From: Antedon bifida
Taxonomy: Eukaryota > Echinodermata > Crinoidea > Comatulida > Antedonidae
Direction of reading: 5' to 3'
DNA: 64,000 nt
Assembly (NCBI GenBank): GCA_963402885.1
Contig: OY727099.1
Span: 7,738,001 to 7,802,000, forward strand
In this document: piece after piece, positions 34,001 to 46,721 of the stretch
Position numbering within the stretch: the first letter of the stretch is position 1
Layout of the letters: every line of letters begins with the position of its first letter
Program-made: the position numbers and the translations under genes
Notes under the pieces: model-generated
Seen by the model: only the letters and a program-made list of their open reading frames with translations
Databases searched by the model: none
What the model was told of the DNA's origin: nothing

Positions 34001-37000
34001 TATTCAGATAATGGAAATACTAAAGTGGAAATTCCCTTTTCTAACAAACAATGTTTGGACTGTTTGATTGGTTGGTTGACAATCAAACAGAGATTTTGAT
34101 TGGTTGATTGGTTTTTAATAGAAATCCTCAACCTTTGCTTTACATAGCCTGGAGGATATTGTTAGAATTGGCAAAATTCACAATAAACTCATAAATTTAT
34201 TTTAAAGGGTGATGAAAACTCTTTACACAATTCCTATTAAATTGTTATTATGTAAGCTGAATTATGATGGAAATCCTGGAATATCATCATTTTCCAGATT
34301 CTAGGCATAAAGTTTCCAAATACATGTACTTTTGGGTTTTTTTCTACACCTACCAACATCTATAAAAGTGAAAATTTAGAATGGTTGTAGGGATGTAGAA
34401 AAAAAACCCAAAAATACAACATGACTTTCAGGTAGCCAAGTTTCTTGGATATGTGTTGTATTGAAATTAGGCTGGAAGAATGTGAAGGTGGGTGTACAGT
34501 ACTGCCCACCTCCGCCCACTATAATATTACATTTATGGTCTAGGCCTAAAGTATACAAGGTATAAAATATATAACAATCACTCTTCTGAATATAGTAATA
34601 TTGATATTTTTAAGTCTAAAATTGTGAACATGTTTAAATTTATTTCGTCATATTTATATATTTGTTGTTCTATTCTATACAAGTTTTTATATGGCGCCCT
34701 ACAAAGAACTACTTACAGTAGTCATTAATTAAAAAGTAAAGTTTTAAGTTTTAGTGGAGCTTGTTACCTGTCATTGTCAGTTGATTTCAAATAAAATAAA
34801 AATAAAATATAATCACAAAATTATAGGTAACAGTAAACACTTATTCGCGACACAAGTGAGCAGGTGAGATTATTAAAAATTATACAAGTGTATTTATTTT
34901 TCAAACTGCAATACAAAAACGATGGTAAATCGGTAATATGAACGGGAAAAATAATCAATTTAAATATTTTAAGAGGTACTGTAGATCATGAGTTAGTGCA
35001 CCGAAACCAAATTCTATGAAAGCATGATAAGCGCTGTGTCAATACTATTGATTTTACTTAGAATAATGATATCATGATTATTTACTGTTTATATACAGTA
35101 ATAATCAATGCCATACGAAGAATTTATTATATTCATAGAAAGTTATTATATAACACCTAAATAAATTCCTGTCATTTGATTGGACGATTGTGGGTCACAT
35201 GGCGTGCAATAGTACGCACTATTAAACGATCGTTTAATAGTACTTTTTTAAACATTTTGTGTACGAAAAAAAAAAACGTTTCGCGGATGAAAAAAAATTT
35301 AGAATACAAAAATTACATTGAAATACAACAGCGCCACCTGTCGTCCTGCCTCTGTTTGTAAACACCACCGCGAGATATGCAAAAGCAGCAGATTTTTGTG
35401 TACGATTTGGAGATATATGTACTAATTTCATTCAAAAAGGCATTTAAATTAGCTTTAGATCGTTTTTAGGATTTTGATTACTTAATGGGGACATCCCTAC
35501 AAGACGTGGAATCGTTGTAAAAACCATAATTAGTCAAGATAAGTTCCAATTGTCTGTCGAAGTTTTGCCTTTCAGCCAATCTAGCCTAGTACTACTACAC
35601 TAGGTCTAGCCTAGCTAGGCCTGTTAGTATTAGGCTAGGCCTAGCCTAGGCGTTTTAGCCTTGCTAAGCATAGGATTATTTGGTTGTTTGTTGACATAAT
35701 TAACACTAAAGTAGGTGTGTTTATAAAATCCATATAAATATAACATTAACATTTAATATTATAATATTACTGTTTTAATCAATCTGAATGAAATGTAGGC
35801 CTCTTGGCTAGGGCTACCTTATATTTGATTCAAATGACAGGAATCTATTTAGATGTTATATAAAACAAATAATGAATGTTTAATATTCGTGTAATGGTAC
35901 AAATAATGGCATTTGGTGAATGATGAAAGGTTACATCAACTCGGCGTTGCCTCGTTGATATAACCTTTCATCATTCACCTCATGCCATTATTTGTACCAT
36001 TACACTCATAAACATTCATTATTTGTATATTAATTATTCATAATAAACAAAAGTGTATTCATGAACATAATAATAATCTGACCAATATGTGTATATTTAA
36101 ATTATAATAATAAAATAATTTTAATAATTAAAATAATTGAATTATTTACAGCAAAATAAATCATTAAACAGGAGAGTAGTCATCAGAAAACTAAAAAATA
36201 ATGTTGTTAAATATTTATTTATTTGACCAACAAATATATAATTAATATGAATTGAGAGAGATGAATTGGTCAGGGACTGCTAAAGTAAATAAGATTACTA
36301 TAACTACAAGAGTCAGCAGTCCCATAATCTAAACTAACATAAATTTACAATATTAAAAATTAATATATTTAGACATGATACAAAAAACAAAATTATTCAT
36401 GTTGAATTTTTTCAATTATCAATAAATTTATAATTAAAAATTAATATATTTAGACATGAATACAAAAAAATCCAAAATAATCCAAAATTATTCATGTTGA
36501 ATATTTTTAATTATCGATACATATGATATTAAAACCATGGAAAAATAAGTTAAAAAATACCTTATTCTTCCATGATCTAACAACAAACAAATCTTACTAT
36601 TTTCTGCTTTATATTTAACTTCCTGATATTCATTTAAAAAAGTATGATGAATCAATGGAATATAACATTGGCACTGTGTGAGTCACTACTGATATTTTAC
36701 ACCCCTACTTGTATTCCCTAACAATTAACAATTAACATGATGGCAGAATAGACTAAAATAAGCACTGTCAGTGACTAGTATTAACCTGAATCACTGTGAC
36801 CCTTTTCAAACTTCCCCCATAAACGCAAAATGAGCTAAAAATTGATTTGGGACAGGATATACCTTAACCTATGACTCAGTCCAGCCGTCTTGACTTTTTG
36901 ACAAAAAAATGCTATTTTTGTATTTAAAAAATGCAATTAATTTACTTTCCTTGTAAGTTAGTAACATTTAGTAATCTTCAACGCAATTGAATATTAATTT

Positions 37001-39822
37001 TATCAAGTAAACAATTTGATTTTCATAAAAATTTCAGGATCTTGGGTAATCTTGGTTTTTGGAAAAAAAATCAGAAATTATTCTTATGGCCTTGCACATG
37101 TCTACTTCAACTTGCGTAAGTCCTGTGAGAATCAGACAAAATAGCATTCTGGGTTCAAAATTTGGTCACAATTTCGGAGTGAGATTATACTTGATCAATG
37201 CCAAACCATGATAATAGTAGAAAACTACTTCTACAGTATGTATTATATATAAGTCAAGTCAAGTATCATTTATTGTCATTTATTTTAAGAAAAAAACATA
37301 GAAATTCTGTTTGCTCTGTTGGCAGAACACAATATCGAAGTTCCAACGGACACAACACGTACTCAAAACAACAACATTTTTTTCATAATAACTTTATTTG
37401 TATTATGTAACAGTTAAAATTAAAAGATAAGTGGTTGAAAAATTATGCTTAACATTCCTTAGTTAAATAACAGTACATAGACAATTAATATTTTGTCTTT
37501 TTTTTCCACTTCAAGTCATTGTGTATCCATATTGCAAATTCAACCGCACGTTGCTTTTATTCAATACCATGGTTTTGGTTAGGAATACTAAGAAAACAGG
37601 ACATGACCTTACACAATGATCCAAGCACAGTACGGGTTTCACATTTTATACTGTACGATGATCGACATATAATAAGCCAATTAGTTCAGCAGAGGACTGC
37701 TTGGTTTAGAGTCCTCATTGGTTCCAAATGATTTACAGTGTTCCAGGTATTAATCCCGCCTCCTACTGTAATTTAGAGTCAAAGAAAAATTATTCCAGCC
37801 AACTACCTATTGATCAACCTACTTACTGTATAGAGTCATTTTCAAAATATCATCTATCTACTGCATTTGGTCTTTGCATACTGTACACATCCCACGTCAC
37901 ATGACTTTGGAAGCGTTCAGACTACACTATTAAACTTTATGTGACAAAAAAATGTGATGTGCCCATATATGGACATGATGATGTCATATCACTATCATAT
38001 TTGGGCACACCACACTTTTTTTGTCAAACTCGTTTGATAGTGTAGACAAAGCTTTAGATGTTTACTCGGGGAACTTGGGACCTACCCACCAAAATTAGCG
38101 ATAATTTGTCTATGAACTAAACCGGGTAGAAAACTACCTGAAGGGGGCCCTTTATATCTTTTCCATTTTGTTTGCATTTTGTACATTTGACAGCAAATTC
38201 TGGCTTGTTTACAAAATAAATTTTAAAGACAACTATTTATTCGTATTTTTTCATTGGACCATTCAATAAAAGAAAGCCTGAAACTACAAATTGTTTTTTT
38301 TTTCTATCAGTATGCCAAAGGTTACAAAATAGTCTACAGTATTTCATTTCCATCTTGGTCTTGTTTTGAAAATGACATTTTTCCAAACGATTGAACAATA
38401 GGCCAATAAAAAAGCTATTATTAACTATTCCATAGGAAAATACATATAATAAAGGATGTTTTGTTTTAAGTTTCAGGAATTATTCTAGGGTATAATGGTT
38501 TGTCTGAATACACACAATTGTTTTGTTTTGAACTATCATATTCGTTACTATTTATAGATTTATTTCCTGGTCACGACTTTACAGTACTGTATTGTTTGGC
38601 TGAGAGCCGAATACAATTACAGTAAACTTTATAATTGTTTGTTCAAACCAAGCATAGGTACCAAAAAATAACCTGTAATTTAACCGGAACAGGTACGGTA
38701 CAATTTTAGGTTTTTAATGTACGGTAGCACACTAAATTAACCGGATATGGTGAGCACTGTGGCTGCTGCAACACAGCAAATATTTGTTCCTGCTTTAAAC
38801 CTTTCAAATCGAGCGTACAATAGAGTGACTGGCTAAAGCGGTTACCACAGTGGAACCGTAATTACGTAACATCGGAAAGTGTTCGAGGCTCACTCACTCC
38901 ATGAGTCTTCTCGGATAAGGACTATAAACCGTATAAATGTCCAGTGTTCACACCAACTCGTGTGTACTTTAAAGAACCTGTAAGTAGTACATATTTCGCA
39001 ATGAGTAGGGGGTACCCCGGTGTACTAGTATACACACAGCCACTGATCATAATTAATTGGGCCCTCTGAGAGAACAGTCTTTGACTGAAGTGGCTACCCA
39101 GTAGTACTGTATAAATAAATATTAATAATTAATAAATAAATAAGTTACTTAGTAATTAAAATGGTGACTGACGAGATCGGTTGCATTTTAAATTGGTCAC
39201 CATTTATTTTGGTTGCTTACTTACAGTATTTTGTATGCACCACTAGGCCTGCATACACTTGTTTTTAATTTTCTTAATTTTTTATTTCGTAAGTTTGTTT
39301 TTATCGCGACCAAAAATACAAGAAAAGAAAGCAACAAATTTCTAAAAGTTATAATTCCACCATGAATTACATACAGTAATCTTGGTGAATATATAATATG
39401 TCTATATATCTAGCCTATGCTCCAATCTCACCAATTTCGAAAATGTATTGGTACGAACCGTCCACAAATTAAGCCAACTTACTAGGAGAGCAACACTTAT
39501 ACTGCGAAATTAAGTAAGCAGATAATCTGCTAGGCCTAACAAGGTCGGCCTAGAAACAGATGACAAGCAATAATTGAACTAATATTACCTTAGCTTTCTT
39601 TATATTTTCCTGATCATTATGAACATTTCCACTAGAAATCTGCACCCACATCCTATCCTGTTCTTCATGGCCATAATTATTTTCATTTTCACCAATAATT
39701 CCTCCTGAGCCATATCCCTGATCAACTTCTTGGCCGCAAACAACTCCAAAGAGCACTTCAATCTTACGTTTATTCGCTTCCAAAATCTTCTGGGCCGAAT
39801 GGCGTATCACAAACTCTTCCAT
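28012..39822 (-). CDS. ZC3H12/regnase-family endoribonuclease with N-terminal KH-like modules
   Basis: Regnase proteins are cytoplasmic endoribonucleases that degrade stem-loop mRNAs. Six coding exons in transcript order are 39589-39822, 32457-33118, 31411-31550, 30072-30306, 28604-29206 and 28012-28495. They sum to 2358 nt, 785 aa. The order is two KH-like segments (residues about 5-150; the second has [10 protein letters not shown]), a UBA-like block ([20 protein letters not shown], about 234-270), the NYN/PIN nuclease (about 290-430: [43 protein letters not shown]), then [19 protein letters not shown], and one CCCH finger [17 protein letters not shown] (C-x5-C-x5-C-x3-H). A long Pro/Tyr-rich tail ends in a short helical region. 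The conserved Asp residues of the nuclease are present. The first ATG in frame is used; the frame is open for at least 50 codons upstream without an ATG. The paralogue (ZC3H12A, B, C or D) cannot be assigned. Confidence 0.9.
29257..29458. mobile_element. 202-bp MITE with CAAGGCAATC ends
   Basis: Inverted ends of about 30 bp: CAAGGCAATCTAACA on the left is matched by TGTTAGATTGCCTTG on the right, followed inwards by GAGCTC in both arms. It lies in an intron of the ZC3H12-type gene. There is no ORF. Confidence 0.7.
29459..32456. other. Introns of the ZC3H12-type gene between annotated exons
   Basis: Apart from exons at 30072-30306 and 31411-31550 this is AT-rich intron DNA. The open frames at 30655-30846 and 31104-31292 have no similarity or splice support. 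Confidence 0.45.
34325..34425. repeat. Short palindrome
   Basis: TTTTGGGTTTTTTTCTACA near 34330 is matched in reverse by TGTAGAAAAAAAACCCAAAA near 34395, a hairpin of about 35-bp arms around a small loop. It may be a remnant MITE. Confidence 0.5.
35140..36030. mobile_element. Large palindromic repeat
   Basis: Two inverted pairs are visible. An outer pair lies at about 35140-35185 and 35825-35862 (TTCCTGTCATTTGA and its complement). Adjacent to it is a near-perfect hairpin at 35863-36027 with arms of about 70 bp including GGTGAATGATGAAAGGTTA and a 14-base loop. The interior carries the self-complementary word CTATTAAACGATCGTTTAAT. It probably represents one or two non-autonomous DNA elements. 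Confidence 0.6.
37915..38055. mobile_element. TA-flanked MITE, copy 5
   Basis: The interior and right end are well preserved (GTGATGTGCCCATATATGG, TAGTGTAGACAAAGCTTTA); the left end is diverged. Confidence 0.75.
38822..39080 (+). repeat. tRNA-derived SINE copy (family A)
   Basis: The head GAGTGACTGGCTAAAGCGGTT and B-box-like GTTCGAGGCTC are followed by the family body CTTCTCGGATAAGGAC and a TAAATAAATA tail. It is the same family as at 14635-14831 and 47838-48090. Confidence 0.65.
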
Positions 39823-41154
39823 GTCTTTACTGCACAAATTATCAAATACAGAATTATACAATTGTTTTGTAAAGTAATCAAGGTGAATGATCCATTTTCC
39901 ATGACGGACAAGCGTCAGTTTACAGAGAAATGACTTGCAACCGATCAGGAAAGAACATGTTTTTAATGCATGAAAGATCCGCTATTTTCCTGGTGTGTGA
40001 GAGCTGAGTTCAGTGTATTTGCTTTGGTTGACGAGATATAGGATACAAATGATTGAGCATGCGTGTAACGCTCCAGGAAGTAAAAATTAAGTGAGTCAAT
40101 TTAAAGTGTCTTAAAATAAGATTCCCTTTTATGTATATACAACCAATAATTCCGGGTCGCAAAACGCACTTCTGTTTATTCTTCTAATGCACACACACAT
40201 ATATATCTACAATACTACATTAACATTTCGAAACCAATTCACTCACTTTCATAATAATTTTTGGAATATGTGTCATTCTCACTGTGTTTTCAATGTTCGT
40301 ATTTATAGTTTTACGCCGCTATGATATAGAAAAACTTTTGCTTTCGTTAGAAAAAGTTTTTTTTTCTTGTCACATGATAATAAACGTCCACCCAACCGAT
40401 TGAAAAGGAAATACATTTTACGTAGAGATCCTTTTCTATTATTTATGGGAAATATGAAGTGTCGAATCAATTTATCCAAATCAAATCACAACATTATTTC
40501 CTTATGATTATTGCCAAAAATATTTGTTGTTTTCGTTACAGCCTGTAGCTAATAGTAATATTATATGAAGCGGACATTAATAATAGGCCTACTATTACTG
40601 TAACATTAATTCAGCCAATTTTCATAAAGATTTTACAATGGTTTCTTTCTTCTAGGCCTAATTATTCATCATTCCTATTTTTTTTTTAAATATGTGTTAA
40701 TGATATTGTATATTTATTTATTTACATTTTTTAATGTTTAATATGCCCTCCTATAAACTGTACATTTATATGTGAACATTTTGGTTACGAACATTGTAAA
40801 AAAAAAACCCAGAAAATACACACAATAATGATGGAAATGATCATGTATGATAGTCGATCATTGATTAAGAGTGTTGTAATAAAGAATGAATGGCAGTAAA
40901 TCTCAAACAAAAATTATGTTTAAGAATTGGTATTCACGTTAGTAATTTTCCAGAGCAGTGGTGAATACTACTGTACGTATGGGCACAGGCTGGTACCGAC
41001 CTTCCTCCTTCTGATAGACAAACCGGACAACGGTTGTGTCGTTTACTATTACGTAATAATACTCGATCGACTATTTTTAACAATATCACGCACACGTCTC
41101 TCAACACCTTTGCCCTAAATGTATTCTAATAAATCTTGGTTCCCACTCGGACGG
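39823..41154. promoter_or_regulatory. 5' flank of the ZC3H12-type gene
   Basis: This region upstream of the first coding ATG should hold the 5' UTR and promoter. No specific box or upstream exon was recognised, and no other gene is seen before the foldback element. Confidence 0.4.
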
Positions 41155-41705
41155 CGTATCCGGATATTCACCCCCTGGACATTCACCCCCGGAAAACTAC
41201 CCCCCGGACAACCACCACCCGGACAACTACCCCCTTAGGACAACTACCCCTTTAGGACAACTACCCCCCGGACAAATACCCCCCGGACAACTACCCCCTT
41301 AGGACAACAACCCCCTTAGGACAACTACCCCCCGGACAAATACCCCCCCGGACAACTACCCCCTTAGGACAACAACCCCCTTAGGACAACTACCCCCCGG
41401 ACAATTACCCCCTAGGAACAATTAAACAAAAGTAAAAGATTGAACATAAATATAGTCCTAAGGGAGGGGGTAGTTGTCCGGGGGGTAGTTGACCGGGGGG
41501 TAGTTACCCGGGGGGTAGTTATCCTAAGGGGGTAGTTGTCCGGGGGGGTATTTGTCCGGGGGGTTGTTATCCTAAGGGGGTAGTTGTCCTAAGGGGGTAG
41601 TTGTCCGGGGAGTAGTTGTCCGGGGGGTAGTTGTCCTAAGGGGGTAGTTGTCCGGGTGGTAAACATCCGGGGAGTAACTGTCTAGGGGGTAGGTGTCCTA
41701 GAACC
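41155..41705. mobile_element. Foldback-like element, family 2, copy B
   Basis: A 551-bp relative of 21656-22902 with the same left end (CGGATATTCACCCC), the same centre (AAAAGATTGAACATAAATAT) and the same right end (GGTAGGTGTCCTAGAACC), but fewer minisatellite units in each arm. The flanks CTCGGACGG (41146-41154) and CTAGGACGG (41706-41714) match at 8 of 9 positions, consistent with a target duplication. Confidence 0.78.
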
Positions 41706-41830
41706 CTAGGACGGAACACTTGACAAATGACAAAGCGACAGTTCGAATAATCCATCGCATACGATTGGTCAAATCTCTTACATTGCGTTATTACGTCATT
41801 GTGTTGCGTCTCTATACTGAGAACCAAGCT

Positions 41831-41988
41831 TAAAGCTTTGTCTACACTATCAAACTTTATGTGACAAAAATTGTGATGTGCCCATATATGGACATGATGA
41901 TGTCATACCCACTACCATATATAAGCATCACTACCATATTTAGGCACATCACATATTTTTTGTCAACGGCTAGTTTGATAGTGTAGAA
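41831..41988. mobile_element. TA-flanked MITE, copy 6
   Basis: The left end is intact (TAAAGCTTTGTCTACACTATC); the right end is truncated at GATAGTGTAGA. It lies just downstream of the family 2 foldback copy. Confidence 0.75.
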
Positions 41989-42239
41989 TTAAAAAAAATA
42001 ATGTTTGTTTTTCAAAATTAATTCATCGATGGGTGCGGTCGCATATATAAAAGACAATAATTAGACAATATGTCTATATCATACGCTATTTTTATGATAG
42101 TTTTAAATTATTTGGGATAATACATAAAAATTCATTGTATAAATATAAAAGTATTAATAGGTACTCTACGAATATAAATTGATTTCCTGATATTACAAAA
42201 AAATATTATTTTTTTTATTTTGGTGTTCATACTCCCAAT

Positions 42240-43000
42240 AACAAACACCCAAGCGTGATGAGGAAATTGGTTGGCCTATAAGCAAAAATGACGTTTTGCC
42301 AAACTTTTCGAAACGTATTTAAACAAGAGTGTGGTCTAAGTAGTCTAAAGTGGTGGTTTTAAAGGAAACTTCTCGAAACGTTAAATTGTGTCAGAGCGTG
42401 GGCCTATGGTCTAAATTTATAGGCCGGGACGGGGTATTTTTTTTAAGGATTCGAAACGCCTTTGTTTGAGCGTGGGCCTATAATAATGGTATAAATTGAT
42501 AAAACGGGGTGTAACATAATACCAATGAAACGCTTTCAAGCAAAATAGCGTGGGCCTACAAAAATTACGATGGTGTCTAAAGATAAGACGGGTGTTTTTT
42601 AAAGGAAACTTGTTGAAACTTTAAATTGTGTCAGAAAGCCACTGAATGAGGGAAGTTTACTGGTAAATTAATATCGTTCAAAATCGTACCTATGACGATA
42701 AGGAACTTTTTCAACTTAAAATTTTGAACAACAAACCCCAATATAATCCCATACATATATTTGGTGGTGCTATTATGACGTCACATACATTCACACAACG
42801 TCATGAATCACATAGAGTATTATATAGGACTATGAATTGGGAGATACAGATATAAGGAAGGCAATGACAAATACGATGAAAAGACTACGTCATGAGGAAG
42901 GCAATGGTACATAAAATGAAAGGATTACGTCATGAGGAAAGACAATGATACATAAAATCAAATGATTATGACGTCATAAGGAAGACAATGTCGATGTCTG
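42240..43000. repeat. Degenerate repeats, including a 50-bp tandem
   Basis: At 42290-42650 the words CGAAACG and GCGTGGGCCTA recur irregularly. At about 42855-42985 a unit of roughly 50 bp containing GAGGAAGGCAATG and ACGTCATGAGG is repeated three times with changes. No coding potential. Confidence 0.55.
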
Positions 43001-43102
43001 GATGTATTGACAATGGCAAATATGAAATGATGAAAAAAAAGAAAACACTTTTGCAATGTGATGTAGATTTCCGAAGTAGGAGCAAGGAGTGGAATAAATC
43101 TC

Positions 43103-43220
43103 TGTGTGACAACAAAATGTGATGTGCCCATATATGGACACGATTAGGTCATATCACTACCATATTTGGGCACATCACACTGTTTTTGTCAAACTAGTTT
43201 GATAGTGTAGACAGAGCTTA
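43103..43220. mobile_element. TA-flanked MITE, copy 7 (left end lost)
   Basis: Interior and right end present; the left terminal repeat is reduced to CTCTGTGTGACAA. Confidence 0.7.
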
Positions 43221-44116
43221 AGTCTGCTAAAGAAACCTAAAAAGAATACAGTTAACCCCACAGAAAATGTGTTTCGGAATTTATCACATAAAATTAAACA
43301 AGAATATATACTGTTTGATTAGGTTTAATACACAAATACAGTAAAACACACTGGCAAAGTAAATGTAGGAATATTGCCTGTAGCTCCCCATTGGCTAGTT
43401 TCTACATATATAACACAGTACAATGTGATTTTAAATATCATTTTGAACTTCACTGTTACAACAATTAAGTTGTATTTAATACACGCTAACCAGGGCCAAA
43501 TTATTGAATTACAAACACATCGTTTTTAACAGTGTTTTAACTTGGCCTATTTAGCGTTTTTTCACTTTGATGTACTGTATATCTTTTCATTGATTTAACT
43601 ATACCAAGCAAAGTGAATTTCCATTTTAAATGAACCAGTACAATTTATTGAATCAAAAAAGTTACTTGGACGAATAGTGTTTTTCGAAAACTTGGCACTT
43701 TTTTCTGGCTGTTTTTCATTTTATGTGCATCTCCGTTGAGATTCAGCCACTGATACCCACAGCATTGTCATTTATTGACTAACTTGCCTTTGGATATATA
43801 TATATAGGCATATGTACAAATGATAAAACAAAGAATGATTAAGACATTTAATAGAGGTTTTCTCTAAAAAGTCACAGATTTCAGGATTTCACAATACAGG
43901 TAGGAGAAATATGTGTGAATTATGTGTTTTTATACAAAGATGAAAGAAATATGTTGGATTGTACTAGGTACAGTATTGCATACATGCAAAGCTATCTATA
44001 AAAGGCAAACTATATTTATATACAATTTATATTCTGTTAACACATTCAGAATAAGCACATAAATTGTTTGGATACATAATTTCTAAAACTTGAGACTCGA
44101 TTTTTAAAAACTATTT
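43221..44116 (-). other. Glutamate synthase 3' UTR and downstream DNA
   Basis: No coding sequence beyond the stop at 44117-44119. Minus-strand AATAAA words occur at 43771-43776 (inside a dispersed repeat) and near 43643; either could end the transcript. A copy of the repeat seen at 9105-9270 covers 43690-43805. Confidence 0.4.
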
Positions 44117-46721
44117 TTATGCCAAGCTAGCTAGCAATGGCTTGTAAATTTCATCAGTGGGTCGAACCACTTTTTTTCCTGGGGTATAGACAACGCCTCC
44201 TGGACCAGCCAATGAGGTTTCTCCCATTAAATCTCTATCGACCTCTCTTGCTGCTTGTCGTCCTTCGTTGATAGCGTGAACGATTAGGGACTGACCTCGC
44301 CGGCAATCTAAAGAAAAAACAAAATTTCTTTAAAGGAACAAAAAATATTTTAAATATTAGGATAATTCAGGGGTATTTTATTACTTTTACAAATTATTGG
44401 CTGAATATATGTAACATACCTCCCGCAGCGTAAACCTTCGGTACACTTGTTTTATATTTTCCAGTTGGAGTTTCAATATTTGTTCTTGCGTCTTGTTTTA
44501 TCTCCAACTCATTAATAATGCGATTTTCTGGTCCTAGGAAACCCATAGCCAACAAGACTATGTCAGCTTTAAATGTCTTCTCAGTGCCAGAGCATTTTTC
44601 CATAGTGAATCGGCCGGTTGGCTCGCGCTTCCACGATACTTGCATCGTTTGAATCCCACTAACGTTGCCGTTTCCATCATTAAGAAATTCCTAGGACAAA
44701 GAAAGATGAGATAAATTATATGATGACATTATTTACGAGGGCGTTATCTGATATCTGATATATACAAACCAACAAAAACTGAACAAGAGTTAATTCTTAC
44801 CTCACTGAGAATGTTAAAATTGCGCGGATCTTTATTTTGTCTTAGCTTTACTTCTTCATGAGCGTAGTCCACTTTGAAGACTCTAGGCCAAGTTGGCCAT
44901 GGGTTGTTAGCGGCTCTCGTGGGTGGTGGTTGATCCAAAATTTCAAAGGTAGTAATGGACTTGGCATCCTAGAGAAATTTAGTTATTGTTAGAATTATTA
45001 ATTGAGTCATTACTGTAGTAGTAAAGTACACAGTATGTAAAATAATCCTTTATTTCAAATAAAAAACATAATAATGTAACAAACATCCCAGGTCACAGAT
45101 TGGAGGACCAAGTATATGCAGGGCAAAACAAGAAAACAATTACAAAACACTTAAAATAAGAATACACCTTTGTATAAATTATCACAAAACTCCAAGCAGC
45201 AGCAAAGAGGATGTCCTGACTACTTACCAATCTAAGAGACGTCCCAATACAATCTACACCAGTATCTCCTCCTCCAATTACAATGACATCTTTTCCTTTA
45301 GCATCCACATGATCAATATCATTACCCATTTGTTTTTTCTGCCATCCTTCTAAAAATGTCATAGCCGTATGAATGCCCTCTAGGTGGCGCCCTGTTGAAA
45401 TATTATAATAATAAATATATTATATAATATATTATTATTAAGACTTGTTGTAACACAATATATTAAATAAATTAAAGAATAAATTGTTTACTCAAGCGCA
45501 GGATCGTAAACTTAATTACCTTTGATGGGCAGGTCCCTGGGTCTGGTTGACCCTATACATAACACCACAGCATCATACTCTTCAGTAAGATCATGGCTGG
45601 ACATATCCTCGCCTATTGTCGTGTTTGTTTTGAAAGTTATCCCCTCTGCTGCCATTAAATCAACTCTACGTTGTACCACCTAAGAACAAATATTAACATT
45701 TAATATATTTCCCTGTAAAATGTTAATTAGTAACATAAAAAGGCAAAATAGTAAGGAAAAAAACTACATCTTAAACACCTTTTTGCTTAGTTTCATAGTC
45801 GGTATCCCATACATCAAAAGACCACCAATACGGTCATTACGCTCGTACACCGTCACAAGATGGCCGGCTTTGTTAAGCTGTGCGGCTGCAGCTAGGCCGG
45901 ATGGTCCGCTGCCTACTACAGCAACCTTCTTGCCAGTGCGATAGGGTGGTGGTTGTGGTGTCATCCATCCTTGCTCAAAGGCATGGTCAATGATAGTGCA
46001 TTCTATGCTCTTGATGGTCACTGCTGGCGAGTGGATGGCTAACACACAAGCAGCCTAGGAATAAAGAAAATAATTTTAATTTGTTTAAATTAAAAAAAAT
46101 AACTCTTGATAAAATAATCTATAGTAATTTGTTATTTTGATATAATAAAAGAAATAAAACGTTACCTCACATGGTGCTGGGCAAGCCCTTCCAGTGAATT
46201 CGGGAAAGTTATTGGTTAGTAGTAACTTGTTAAGAGCGTCCTTCCATTGACCTTTGAAAACGAGGTCATTCCAAGATGGAATGATATTACCAAGAGGGCA
46301 GCCAGCGTGTGATTGACAGAATGGTATGCCACAATCCATACACCTAAAGAAAAAAACAGGCTTTACAAGTTTGTTGTTTTTGATGGTTTTTATGGTTATA
46401 CAGGTAAAGGCATAAATACTGGCTTATATTTTAAGCTAAAGCTCTGTCTACACTATCAAACTTTATGTGACAAAAAAATGTGATGTGACCATATATGATG
46501 ATATCACTACTATATTTGGGCACACTTTTTTTTGTCAAACTAGCTGCTTGGTAAAGTGTTGTAGGCCTAGAAACAAAATAAAAAATCTCAAAATTAACCT
46601 AGCCGCCTGTACTTTAATTCCCTTCTTGACTGCTTTGTGGTTATATATTTCATTCCAGTCATTCAACCTTTGTTCCACGCTGCGATAACTAGATTTTGTT
46701 CTGCCATACTTTACAAATCCT
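44117..46721 (-). other. Glutamate synthase: small-subunit-like FAD/NAD(P)H half
   Basis: Exons 46599-46721, 46166-46343, 45779-46054, 45520-45679, 45228-45391, 44801-44968, 44420-44690 and 44117-44307 code residues about 1539-2048. Seen motifs are [19 protein letters not shown] with the Cys ligands of 4Fe-4S clusters, the FAD-binding [18 protein letters not shown], the NAD(P)H-binding [13 protein letters not shown], and [20 protein letters not shown] near the end. This half passes electrons from NAD(P)H to the synthase domain. Confidence 0.95.

Larger units (their letters stand above)
33119..39588. other. 6.5-kb first intron of the ZC3H12-type gene
   Basis: It separates the exon ending at 39589 from the exon starting at 33118; both sides are phase 0 with good GT and AG signals. 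It holds palindromic elements, a MITE and a SINE listed separately, and a GCCTAG-rich patch at about 35580-35660. No other gene is seen. Confidence 0.6.
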
